From positions 8,610,707-8,674,706 of the forward strand of contig OZ023182.1 in NCBI GenBank assembly GCA_963995505.1: a stretch of 64,000 bases of DNA, read 5' to 3'. Of this stretch, positions 44,481 through 55,580 are shown piece after piece (position 1 is the stretch's first letter; each line of letters begins with the position of its first letter). The translations under genes were made by a program, and so were the position numbers. Source of the DNA: Hypericum androsaemum. Taxonomy: Eukaryota > Streptophyta > Magnoliopsida > Malpighiales > Hypericaceae. Under the pieces are notes generated by a model. The model saw nothing but the letters and a program-made list of their open reading frames with translations. It had not been told where the DNA came from and made no database searches.

Positions 44481-46260
44481 GAATTTTTGCTAGAATTTTA
44501 AGCACTAAATTCAAACAACAACCAAATACCAACATAAAATTTCAATCTTTAAATACAAAATCATCAGAACCACATGAAAACTCATGAATTAACGAAATTA
44601 AATGAACCCAGATAAGAAAACCAATTGTCGGCTTAAAAGTGGGCGATAAACTCAAAGTGAAAGACAAAGACCAATTAAAGTACAGTAGAAGCAAGCATTT
44701 TCCAAAAGATCTCAGCACTTGTACAATTGAGTAGCTCCTTCCACTTTCCCAGATTCCAATTCTACATTTTCCCCATTGTTCCACCGCGGAGGCCACCGCC
44801 AGGGGAAAATGGCAGGCACCATCGGGGGGGAATTATATAGTGGAACCCTAATGAGTATATTTGGATAAAAACTCGAAAATACCCTCAACAGATTCTGGCC
44901 ATCAGATCTGTAAAAAAAGAATTTGATCAAATCTAAAGGTCCATATTTAGTCCATACCATGGGGATGATTTTTATGTAGTCCCCCCTGAATCCAAATCCG
45001 AAGGAATTGATTCTTGACGGCAAGCGCAGGTATGTGATAATGGCAAGTGATGTGATAATGACATTTGTTTTTTGAAAACGGCAAGTCTCCGTTGATGATA
45101 ATGGCACGCGTGGTTTTTTTTATTTTGGTCTCCCATATTTTAGCATTTTTGCAAAAAGGTCCCACTGGCATGCGCAGTTATGTGATACTGGCATACGAAG
45201 TTATGTGATAATGGCATTTGTATCCGGCATGTGTTTGTGCGTGACTTTTTTCATTTTGATCCCCGTATTTTAGCACGTTTGCAAAAAAGTCCATGCGTGT
45301 CTTCATTCCAAACGGTTCAGAATAGTGACATTCCTTACCCAATCTATACCCACTACCGAGACGAAATTCGAGTAATGTCGAACCGGGTTCGAATTGAGTG
45401 GGGACAACTCCCCACTAAAATAGATCAAATAATTATACTTATAGACATAATTTTCAATTTTTAATGACTGTCAGTTCTGTAGACACAATTTTAATAAAAT
45501 CTAATAGTTTATACGAAATTTTCTCCGTATGAACGACTTTTATGTTGTCCCACTCAATCCAAAACCTGATGAAATTTGAACAATCTCATTAATGGGAAAT
45601 GTGCTAATGGTATCAAGTCCCAAGAACATCGACTAATCGAGAAGAAAAAATCATTAAAATCAGCATCGAGGTGGAGAAGAATTCTTCAAATAAAGTATAT
45701 TTTTCTTTTTTGGAAGATAAAGTATATTTTTCGAGAAACCCATTATTAGATTCCGATATTTGTTTGCAAAGTGGACACAAAATTTGATTTTATTGTCTTA
45801 AAATGGAAAATTGAAGGTGCGAAATAATGCATGTTTATAGAACTGACAAAAGAAGATCACAAGTAAACAGAAGATATTTACTCACATTGATATAAAATAA
45901 GCAAGAGAATCATTACATCTTAAAATAAAATAAAAGCATTCCGAGACAAAAATCGAAATTACAATTGGGAAAAACAAAATTAATGGAACCAAACGCCACC
46001 ATCCATATCTTCTCCGGCAGCCACCATCCATCGACATGGACAAAAAAATCAAAATCCTTGTCTGTACAAGTACAAGGCAACAACAGTCTTTTAAGGTAAG
46101 ATAAAAACCGAGAAATTCCGAAATTACCCCCATCCGCCATCTTCTTCCTTCCAACCGGAAACTGAAACCGAAACCGAAACCGCCCTCCATTACCTTGGTA
46201 TTTACAGAAATTACGAGTCCACCTCCTCCTTCACATATTTACACTAGAAAAACAGTCAGC
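44481..46260. other. Intergenic and 3' flank of the CCCH gene
   Basis: No coding frame with motifs. Around 45010-45225 the words (t)atgtgataatggca recur several times, a loose low-copy repeat. The right end (about 45850-46311) is likely the 3' UTR of the CCCH gene. Confidence 0.45.
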
Positions 46261-46311
46261 GAAAAATTGGAGGGTGGGTAAAAATCTTTTTTCCGTACAC
46301 AGATTACGAAC

Positions 46312-47364
46312 TCACTTCACCAGCTCGGATATCCACCCGACGTCGGGTTCGACAGGTTCCCGACCGAGCGAATTCTCCCTACAGAGCTTGGCGTACATTT
46401 GGGCCCTTATGTCTCTCCCAGACTCCACCCGCTCCATAGGAGGCTCCTCGAGGCGTAAACCCATGTCCCACATGGCCGGTAGAGACGAGGCCCGAGCTGT
46501 GGTCGGGGTGCATGGAAGGCTGTTGAACCCGGTTCGAACCGGGGATAGACCCAGGGGCGAACCAAACATCGACCCGGCCTGCATGCCCCTGGGGCTGACC
46601 CCACTTCTCGCCCTCGCGAGGTGGAGCCCGCGCATGGAGGCCACGAGCTCGGATACCACCTGCGGGCTGCTCGGGGACATTGGCGGCGAGTCCGACGGCG
46701 TGGACACCGGCGGAGACACCAGGATCGAGGTCGGCGATGAGAGGTAGGAGTGGTCCCCGGATCCAAACCCGAACCCCCCTCCGTGGGGGAGGACGCGGAG
46801 CTGGTCGGGAGTGTGGGCGAAGAAACAGATCCGTCGACGGCAACCCGGCCCATCCTTGCATGGCTGGGTCCGATATCGGGCCGGGTGGAGCCAACACTCG
46901 AACACCCCGTGGGCGAACTCGCAAGCATCACCCTTCTTGCACCCAACGCCCTTGCGGAAGTCAGGGCAAGCAGCGCCGGAGTAGTTGAACCGCCGCGGGT
47001 CCCGCCGCCTCGCCTTCTCCCCCGGATGCGCGTACGGGCACTCGGTCCAGTCGTGGGACCGGCCCCGCGCGCACCGCCTCACCTTGAACTCGTACATTCG
47101 GAAGTGGTCACAGGCGAACGCGTCCAGGACGAGGGAGCCCTCCTCGTCCCCCTCGAACTCCTCCTCCGCCGGCGCCTGGTCGTTCGATGGCAGGTAACGG
47201 TGAAGCGCCGCCAGGGAGTCGAGGAACCCGCGGCCGCTGCTGGCGTAAGGGGAGGGAGGGTTGTTTGCGGTGGTGGTATCGTCGAAGAGCGGGTCCCACT
47301 GGTTGGTCGCCGCCGGGTAAGGGCGGAGCATGGGGATGGGGTCGCTGACCATGGTCATCATCAA
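46312..47364 (-). CDS. Arginine-rich tandem CCCH zinc-finger protein (RR-TZF family)
   Basis: A single intronless frame of 350 aa begins [15 protein letters not shown]. The plant RR region lies at about residues 80-130 ([20 protein letters not shown], with C85, C98, H104, C109 and H113). The tandem fingers follow: C133-x8-C142-x5-C148-x3-H152, 16 residues, then C169-x5-C175-x4-C180-x3-H184, exactly the plant RR-TZF spacing. The C-terminus is Ser/Pro-rich with [28 protein letters not shown] and a conserved SELVK end. Relatives (Arabidopsis TZF1-TZF6) bind AU-rich RNA, shuttle to P-bodies and stress granules, and act in ABA/GA and stress responses; length is close to TZF1. RNA binding here is inferred from intact ligands. 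The reading frame is GC-rich relative to its flanks and gives long spurious antisense frames. Confidence 0.96.
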   Translation of the reverse strand: MMMTMVSDPIPMLRPYPAATNQWDPLFDDTTTANNPPSPYASSGRGFLDSLAALHRYLPSNDQAPAEEEFEGDEEGSLVLDAFACDHFRMYEFKVRRCARGRSHDWTECPYAHPGEKARRRDPRRFNYSGAACPDFRKGVGCKKGDACEFAHGVFECWLHPARYRTQPCKDGPGCRRRICFFAHTPDQLRVLPHGGGFGFGSGDHSYLSSPTSILVSPPVSTPSDSPPMSPSSPQVVSELVASMRGLHLARARSGVSPRGMQAGSMFGSPLGLSPVRTGFNSLPCTPTTARASSLPAMWDMGLRLEEPPMERVESGRDIRAQMYAKLCRENSLGREPVEPDVGWISELVK

Positions 47365-47451
47365 TGTGTTGGTGGTGGGGGCATTTTGGAGAGAGGACTT
47401 ATTTGTTTGTTTGGTTGGGTGGTTTGGGGGAGAAGCGAGGATGTGTCTCGG

Positions 47452-47459
47452 AATATAAA
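47452..47459 (-). promoter_or_regulatory. Candidate TATA box of the CCCH gene
   Basis: TTTATATT on the minus strand, about 90 bp upstream of the start codon. Motif and spacing only. Confidence 0.4.
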
Positions 47460-47569
47460 GAAGTTGGGTTTAACCCTGGTTGGGCTGCTACTTACCCTAC
47501 TGACTCAACCATGGTTACGAAAATCTACAGCGTCGACTCGTCTCCCTACCATAGGGGGTAGATAGTTAA

Positions 47570-48035
47570 TGCTCTGTTTGTTTAGGGAGATATTTTCCAC
47601 CAAAAGTTTAGATGATATCTTTGCAAAGCATTTTCTATTATTTTTATTTAAAAATTTATGAGAAAGATATTTCCTTTCATTCATTAATCATATATTATCA
47701 TACCAGTCGATTAATCCAAAGTGAAATCACATTTAACATTGAAATTTGTAAAGGTGTTACAATGATTATTTGAAATAGATATACAATAGGATGTTAATTT
47801 TTGCAAAATATTAGGAAAAATCGCTATAAACTAATAATTAATATAGGTAATCTACTAAATTGTACATACATTCTACTAATTGATTTTATCAAATATACTG
47901 TCCAATCTACTATCTCAAAAAATAATTCTACTTTATATTTTTTATTATCTGTTATCTGCGATTCGATCTATTTCGTCAAACGTCATTAATGTAAGAAAAA
48001 GTAATTATTGCAAAACTATCTAAACAAACAAAGCC
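47570..48035. mobile_element. Tourist-like MITE (PIF/Harbinger superfamily), 466 bp
   Basis: Terminal inverted repeats TGCTCTGTTTGTTTAG and (reverse complement of the right end) GGCTTTGTTTGTTTAG match at 14 of 16 positions. They are flanked by the 3-bp target TAA (47567-47569 and 48036-48038), as expected for PIF/Harbinger. AT-rich interior, no coding. It lies about 200 bp upstream of the CCCH gene start. Confidence 0.85.
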
Positions 48036-48038
48036 TAA

Positions 48039-49594
48039 TACCCATGGGACGATCTGGACCGTCGGATGGAAAGGGGGGTCCCGCCGGAGTAAATAACTGT
48101 GCGTTACAGTGGGGGTGATGTAATTGCCATGTATAGCAAACAGTAGCGACAAACGCGTGGGTGGTGAAAGTAACCGACGCGGCTGTAGTTAATTTACTGC
48201 CCTTTTTGGTTTGGTTGGATGGATATTTTGAGAGGCGTGGGTTGTTTGTCACGTATCGCGGGATAATCGGGGTGTGTTATCTCGTGAAAACATGGGTAGG
48301 CGCCTGCTCAGAACAGAATGTCGCGATAATTTGGGAGTCAATTGGACTTTTTTGGATTTGGATTTCCCTTCATCGTCCTGCCCCTCCTCCTTTAACTTTT
48401 CTTCCGGAATAATTTAATGTCACATATATCTATTTGCCTAGATAACAATGTTTACATAGATTATTAAAGAGTATTGCTTTAGTTTAGTCAAGAAAATCGA
48501 GTTCAAATATTTTTGATTGTATGAGAATTAAATATTTATTGTTAGAATTGTGTTACATTTCAAAAGACATGTCTAACTCGAACTTAAATTTGTGAGCATA
48601 GTGGTACGAGTGTAAGATAATTAAGATACTTGTTGTAAATTGATCGGGAGACTTTGAGTTTGAATTCTTGCAACACAACATTATTTAGTTTTATTAGAAA
48701 TATTTTTTCGCATTTTTTAAAAGTAACATTCTCGCTCGAATGTAGATTGATCGATTCAATATATGTCCAAATAATATTAACCAAAAATACAAGAACGCTT
48801 CCTGTTTTGGATAAACTAGGAGGGAGATGGGAAAGTGAAAGAAGCTCTAACCAGTTGGTACAATGTCGAGTCAGGGATCCACAACTCTTATTATTGGTCT
48901 CAGCTAACTCGTTCCATTAATTCTATAAAAAATACCCGTTGTTCCATTTGCATCTTGGGGGTATTTATAAAATATTTAAAATTTATCTATTAGGTAATTA
49001 AATATCTGTTATATGTCATTGATTAAATCCAAATTGGCCATGCGAAGTAAGAATATTACTTTTTTTTAATATATACTTTTTACCCCAATCGAAGTTGTCC
49101 ATTTATCAATTACTGATTTTCGATACAGTTTGAATTAGGCTAAATAAATAAATGATGATTATCAAGCGCATATCGGATTTGGTCGGCTTATGTGGATAAT
49201 GTATATTTTTATATCTTTCCAATATATGGTCATGGAAGATCGTTTATGAAACGTAAATAACTAATTGATCGTTTCCTATCAGGTACGGAAATTTTCTCAA
49301 TGGTCTCTACAAATATAATTTGTGTATATAGTTAAACTTTGACCAGTGACAATTTTGTGGCGCATTACAACAATTATTTTCTTTCTTGTATATTTTCTTA
49401 AAAAATTAATAATTTGACCACCATAAAAATATTACCATGCCCATAAAAAAGTTCTTAATTATAAAAGTGAAACAAATTAAACTCGTCTTGTGTAATTCTC
49501 GTGCTCTTGGTTGGATCCAAGTCCGAGGTCGGTGAATCTCTAAATGCGAAAGAATATCAAGTGGAGAAGGTAGGGACCGTAGTCAGGACAAGTG
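48039..49594. other. Intergenic, AT-rich
   Basis: No coding frame with recognisable motifs and no clear repeat boundaries. 48050-48400 is more GC-balanced and may be the tail of an older insertion. Confidence 0.4.
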
Positions 49595-49602
49595 GATGAA
49601 GG

Positions 49603-50386
49603 TAGGGGTGAGCATTCGGGATATCCCGATCCTAAAAAATACCGAATACCGAATTACAAAAAAAATTCATATCGATCCTGAACCGAAATTATTTCGGTAT
49701 CTACCGAATACCGAATTAAAATTTCGGTATAATACCGAAAATTCCAAAAATACCGAATTTGAAACCCAAATCAAAAATCTTTATTCAAAAATCCCAAATT
49801 GAAAACCCTAAATCGAAATCTCAGACGGAAAACCCTAAATCGAAAACCCATCTCCCGCGAATGCAGGAAACCAACATGCAACAAGTCAAAATTAGACACA
49901 AATTGACAATCTAATTGCAAAACCCCCAAATACAAAACCCTAAATCGAAGGAGAAAGAAGAGAAACTGTGAGAGAGAGAGCCGAGAGGGAGATGGATGTG
50001 GTGGAGGAGGACAGCTATGGTGGTCGCCGGTTGGTGTCTCATGGCGGTGGCTCGTGGAGGTGGCTCGCCGGATTTGGTTGGTGTGTGGGTTAAAGAAGAA
50101 AGAAAATGGAAGGGGAAAGAGGGAAAACTGAGAGAGAGCCGAGAGGGAGAGGGATGTGGGTGGGGAGTGGGTTTTTCCATTTTATATATAGGTTGGTAAA
50201 CTTACATTTTAGTACTTCGGGATTTTCAGTATTACCGAAATAATACCGGTATATACCGAATACCGAATTTACCGAAATTTTCACAAAAACCCTACCGAAT
50301 TAAATCCCGAATACCGAAATCCCGATCCCGAACTCTCGAATACTGAAAAAAATACGGTAATACCGAATACCGTTTGCACACCCCTA
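49603..50386. mobile_element. Non-autonomous hAT element, 784 bp
   Basis: Ends TAGGGGTGAGCA and TGCACACCCCTA are near-perfect 12-bp inverted repeats, flanked by a perfect 8-bp target duplication GATGAAGG (49595-49602, 50387-50394), diagnostic of hAT. Many subterminal copies of taccgaata / tattcggta in both orientations lie in the outer 150-200 bp of each end and may be transposase-binding sites. The interior is a GA-rich block (49950-50160), with no transposase. Confidence 0.95.
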
Positions 50387-50394
50387 GATGAAGG

Positions 50395-51400
50395 GCAGAG
50401 AGAAACGCTACGCGCAAACTGGCATCTGAGCTGAGCTAGGGGTTGGTGCATTTGCGCCACATGTCTCCTAAAATCTGCACTCTCGTTCGCAGCAGAGGCG
50501 TAACAGCCACTAATCGCTACTCCCACTTGGTACGGCCGGACCCGCTGGGTGTAGCGGTTGCGCTCAACCATAGTCGTCCTCACTAAATGCTGAAATATAT
50601 AACCCGATAACACCCGGCAATACTGGACTTTATACCAAAAAATTAACAACGACTAAAGGTTGCTTGGGTAATTAATTGAAGTTAGTCTAAGTTAAGATAG
50701 ATTTACTGTCTTGGTTTAACTTTATGAACTTACGAAAATTAAAGACACCCCCATTAAACAAGTCCAACTCTCAATACCAAAGTTTTACAAAAAAAAATTA
50801 CCCACTAACATAACGGAGTTTCCAAATAAATTTATGTTGTTGTATTTTTTATGTATTCAATTTCAGACATCGGGTTACATTATAATATGTTCTCTTGCCA
50901 ATTAATGAAAGTATTATCTTTTTTTTAGGGAATGAAAGTATTCTCTATTGGTAATTACTAGTTAGTACCCTAATACCGGGTTATCTGATTGGCCATTTTC
51001 CATTTAACTACCTGGGGTTGGAAGTGGATTTTTTGCTGGTAGATATTTTCTACGAGCAGACGACGACGTTTGCCCTGCTGCGATTCTTGGGACATGTCCA
51101 ATTTAGTAAACTGGAGGCGAATTAGTTTTTTCATATTTTTTTTAAAATATATTGTCGTTACATTTTTATCGAATCTATTTTGTTAGAATTACTGGATCCT
51201 TTCAATTCGGGCCGGCTATAATATTTGATCAATGTGAAAATTGTGCAAACTAATATTTGATATTGTTGTGTCTCTAAAAATTCGAGTTTGATATCTCTAA
51301 GTTTAACTTTTTCGGGCCGGCTATATCTCTAAGTTTAACGAAGCCGTATTTTACAGAGTTGTATTTATGTCTTGCGGTTGGGCAATACCGAAAGCGGCCC
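50395..51400. other. Intergenic
   Basis: AT-rich, with no supported gene. 50660-51000 shows nothing recognisable. Confidence 0.4.
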
Positions 51401-51839
51401 TTACCGGGACTGGATTCAGTCCTGGAAAAGTATATACAGGACGGGTCTAGATCCAAAAAGGGAGGAGCAAACATGGAAAAGAACAAAATATAATTAAAAC
51501 GTGGTGGGACCCAAAGGGGGTTGTATATGCGCACGTAGGAGTATGGAAAATTGACAAAGGGAAATGCACTCCAAACAAAGAAAAGGGGCCATCCATATAT
51601 TTTATTATTAATTAACTATTACATTATTTAACTTTTTTATAGTAAGTATTTTTAAATATTATTATAATAGTGAATTGGTAAATTATTGTTAATCAAATTG
51701 GTAAACTATTTGATATAATCGGGTAAACTAGTTGATATAACTGGGTATATTATTTGAATATATTTTCTATTAAATTTATCTTAAAAAATTAAAATTAATA
51801 TTATCAAATTAATTATTTAACACGACATACCATTTGATA

Positions 51840-52500
51840 TAACCGGGTAAACTATGTGATAATACCGGATAAACCATTTGATATAACCGGGTATAATATT
51901 TGAACATATTTTATTATTATTAATAAATATTATTTAAGCTATTATACATAATCGGCTATACCATTCCACATAACCAGACAAAACATTTTAACATAATCGG
52001 ACAAACTATTTTATCATGACAAAACAAACATTTTTATCGTAACAGTGAATACTATTTGAATACAACATGACAAACCATTTTATCATAACTGTGCAACCAT
52101 TCGATCATAGTCGATTAAACTATTTTATCATAACATGATAAACCATTTTATCATAACATGATATCTCATTGTATCGTAACTGTGCAAACCACTTTATCAT
52201 AACATAATAAGCCATTGTATCGTAACTATGCAAACTATTGTATCGTAACATGATAAACCATTGTATCATAACTGTTCAAACCATTGTATCATAACATAAT
52301 AAACTATTGTATCATAACATGATAAACCATTATTGTATCATAACTGTGCAAACCATTGTATCATAACATGATAACCCATTGTATTGTAACTGTGCAAACC
52401 ATTGTATCATAACATGATTAACAATTATATTGTAATTGTGCAAACCATTGTATCATAACATAATAAACCATTGTATTATAATATGATAAACTATTGTATG
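51840..52500. repeat. AT-rich tandem array 1
   Basis: More than 20 degenerate copies of a 22-26 bp unit with the core aaccattgtatcataacatg or variants. All run in one direction. Confidence 0.9.
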
Positions 52501-52858
52501 ATGACACGAATCCGATCAAACATGTTTAAGATTTGCAGCAATCAAACAACACATCAAAATTTGCAGCATCCAAGTTCATTAAACATGATTCATATTCCAG
52601 AGCAACCAATGGAAGTTCCACAGCAAGTTGGACTAGACAGTCCGTTACAAATAAGAAAGTTCAATCGAATAGTTCAACAGCCAAGTCCATTAAAAATGAT
52701 ATTCAACCAAATTCCAAATTTTAGAACGCATTCATCGAAACACAAGTTGAAGCCGAATAAGTGCAATACCCATTTCATAAATCAAATTCCCATAAAAATA
52801 TGCAAAAATAAGCTCACCAAATTAGAAGAACGCAATTCACAATAGGCAAAAAAATCAA

Positions 52859-53185
52859 GAGATAATTACATACAGATCCCCAGGGTATACTCAAATAGAC
52901 TCTGATGACCCTGTAGTTTTCCAACTAATTGCTGAGAAATCGGTCGAGGAGTCTTATCCACCGAGGAGTTGGAAAGAGGGTATAGTCTTACTGAGCTTGT
53001 TAACCACATAATTTTTTTGGTGAGCTTGCTAACCGGTCGAGGAGTCTTATCAATAAGACTGTACCCTCCTTCCAACTCCTCGGCGGATAAAACTCCTCGA
53101 CCAGTTTCTCAGTAATTAGTAGGAAAACTACAGGGTCCTCAGAGTCTATTTGACTATACCCTGGGGTCCTGAGAGTAATTATCTC
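52859..53185. mobile_element. Mutator-type MITE, 327 bp, perfect 9-bp target duplication
   Basis: The element is almost entirely a fold-back. The left arm starts GAGATAATTAC and the right ends GTAATTATCTC, with arms of about 140 bp matching over ccagggtata, tcaaatagactctga, gaccctgtagttttcc and tcgaggagt. Direct repeats AAAAATCAA flank it (52850-52858 and 53186-53194). Long inverted repeats plus a 9-bp duplication indicate a MULE-type element. No coding capacity. Confidence 0.92.
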
Positions 53186-53194
53186 AAAAATCAA

Positions 53195-54590
53195 TCATCT
53201 ACAGAAGTTGAAGCCGAAGAGACAAATCATCAAACAGAAAGCGGGTCCATAAGCATCGACGAGCGGTTGCCGGTGACAAAAGTTGCTAAACTTGCAAGCG
53301 ATGACGGTTGCTGAGCTTCGACGGTCGCTCGCATCAGAGTCTTCTTGAAACATGCAGTTCTGGTTCTCTTCTCCATCGAGGAGGGGCCCGCATCACCGAT
53401 GGTTCATCCTTTACCATCATACCTCGTTCTTGTCGATTTCTAATTCGGGACAACAGCTTCGTGTCAGCCACCCACATACACCACCAAGGAGGGGCCTGCA
53501 TCACCATCTAGGGTTTTCTATAAAACCCTCTTGACCCGAAAGATTCGGCCTTGGTAGACGGTGAGCGTCAGGGTCTTCTCCACAGCCAGGTGGTGTCGTG
53601 TCAAGATCAGGGTCAACCAGGGCACATCGCATCAGGGTCAGGGTCTTCTCTTCTCCACGGAGTGGCGCTCGTGTCAAGGTCTTCTCGGCGTCGGCGAGCA
53701 CGACGGAGAAGTCACAGATGGAGGCATGTGCAGTAGAGCGGTGGTTGCTAGGCTCCAAGATTTACCGTCAGATCTCTCGGGAAGGGTTGAGATGGGAGGA
53801 GAGAGAAAGGGTGAAAGGGGAGAGAGAGAGAGAGAGGAAGAAAGAGAACGTGAAGGAGGAAAGGGGGAGTAGATTTGGTCCTGGCTGTACAAATAACGTC
53901 AGGACCATCCTGGAAGTGATTGCAGCCCTTAGATAAGTAAAAAAAAAAGAGAGCTCATCTAACGAACAAGGACGAGGCAAGGATAATTTTGTCCTTTTTA
54001 ACACAACTTGAATTGCAAAAATCACCAAAGCTAAACCAGGGACGAGCCAACGATCGGTCATAGAGAGGAGCGGTCATGGAAGTGAGCGGCAGCGTCGACC
54101 TCGACCAGGCTGCAAAGACGAGGCATTGTGCACCAGGCCACTCCATGGAGGCGCTCAGGAGTGGAACCCTTGGCACAAGGAAGAAGGGGAAGGCCGCGAC
54201 CAACCCAGTCGGTTGAAGCTCGCATCATCTGAGCAGCCACCGATTCGGATCCGTCTAGGCTGATGCCTTTCGACAAAGTAAATTCCCACCGTCGTCTGAG
54301 CAGCGGCTATTGAAATTAACCGCTGACCGACGAAGCAAATCCCAAACGGGGAGAGTGTGCTCGGTAGCCTATGGAACTTTGACGAGGAGGAGGAGGGGAG
54401 TTGGAGCGCCACCTGAATTTGTGGTTTCCCCAAACGGCGGCGTTATTTCGTTGTTTAATGTTTGGTTGGGAAAAAATGTAAATGCAGTTTGTTTAGCTAC
54501 AAATTCTATCATTTTGCTTCTATTACATTGTTTAGGTTATTTTTAAATTTTGTGATCGAGATTTCATAAGTTGTGAGTCGAATACATGTC
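53195..54590. other. GC-richer core without supported gene
   Basis: Overlapping open frames on both strands at 53300-54500 lack conserved motifs or consistent coding signal. GA-rich runs (53795-53870) explain several. It may be captured host DNA, but no source gene was recognised. Confidence 0.4.
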
Positions 54591-54599
54591 AAATGATGT

Positions 54600-55085
54600 A
54601 CACGGTTTGGTATACACAAAATAGTGAAAACTATTTGAACATAACATGACATGCCATTTGATTATTATAGTGCAAACCATTTGATCATAATATAACAAAC
54701 TTTTTGATTGTAACAATAAAAAACTATTTGATCATATGAGAATAAACCTATTAATTAATTATTATAGTACAAACTATTTGATCATAATAGAACAAATATT
54801 TTAATTGTAAACGTGAAAAATATTTGAACATAACACGGCAAACCATTTTATCATTAAAGTGCAAACTATTTGATCATAATAGAACAAACATTTTAATTGT
54901 AAACGTGAAAACTATTTGAACATAACACGACAAACCATTTTATCATTAAAGTACAAACCATTTGATCATAATAGAACAAACATTTTAATCGTAAACGTGA
55001 AAATAATTTGAAGATAACATGACAAACTATTTTATCATTACAGTACAAACCATTTGATCATAATAGAACAAACTTTTTGATAATA
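54600..55085. repeat. AT-rich tandem array 2, related to array 1
   Basis: About 15-18 degenerate units near 24-27 bp with the core caaaccatttgatcataata, in the same direction as array 1 (caaaccattgtatcataaca). The two arrays are thus direct, while the outer ends are inverted. Confidence 0.88.
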
Positions 55086-55580
55086 TTTAAAACTACATAT
55101 AATAAAAAAATTAAATAATTAACTAAAGAATATACATTTCGATGATATACCAATTTAATAATATTTAATACCAATTTGATTCACTATAATATACTAATTT
55201 GATTTAAAAAATAATACATAAAATAATTAATCCCCAGTTGCACGCACATTAGCGCATGTGCAAGCTTCCCACCACTGAACACGCGGTCCCACTCCCTTCT
55301 AAAAAAACACGTGATCCCACTCCGCCCCTCTTTTGCCATCCATTTTACAATTATTTACATCTTTGCTATTATGAATCTCCCCTTATTCCTTTGTCCAGGC
55401 CCGTCCTGGAAGCTCACTTCAGGACCTAATCATGTCCCATTTTTGTCTTTTTGTTTTCTCTCGCCTTTCGTTCTTATCCGTCACATCAGCTCCCTTTTTT
55501 ATTTAGATTCATCTAATGGTTGAAATCAGCTCCAGGACGGACCTCACATAAATTGTACATCCAGAACCAAATCTACTCCT

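Larger units (their letters stand above)
51405..55580. repeat. Large inverted-ended repeat block with internal AT-rich arrays
   Basis: The left part 51405-51720 and the reverse complement of 55130-55440 share landmarks (gggac..gatt.agtcctg, caggacggg.ct.ga, then AT-rich tagtgaat.aaattggta). A third related motif at 53869-53970 is matched inverted at 55470-55580. Between them lie two AT-rich tandem arrays, a 327-bp MITE and a GC-richer core (53200-54450) without a recognisable gene. I infer a composite or nested non-autonomous element; boundaries and class are uncertain. Confidence 0.4.

Noticed and set aside
46379..47565. Long plus- and minus-strand frames overlapping the CCCH gene
   Set aside because: They are shadows of a GC-rich coding region. 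Only the 350-codon frame has the spaced Cys/His ligands and family motifs.
51840..52500. Regularly spaced repeats resembling a CRISPR array
   Set aside because: Units are degenerate and contiguous without unique spacers, in a plant genome with no cas genes. It is an AT-rich minisatellite.
53551..54433. Open frames on both strands, 60-112 codons
   Set aside because: GA-rich or mixed composition, no conserved motif, no splice-consistent extension. Not supported as genes.
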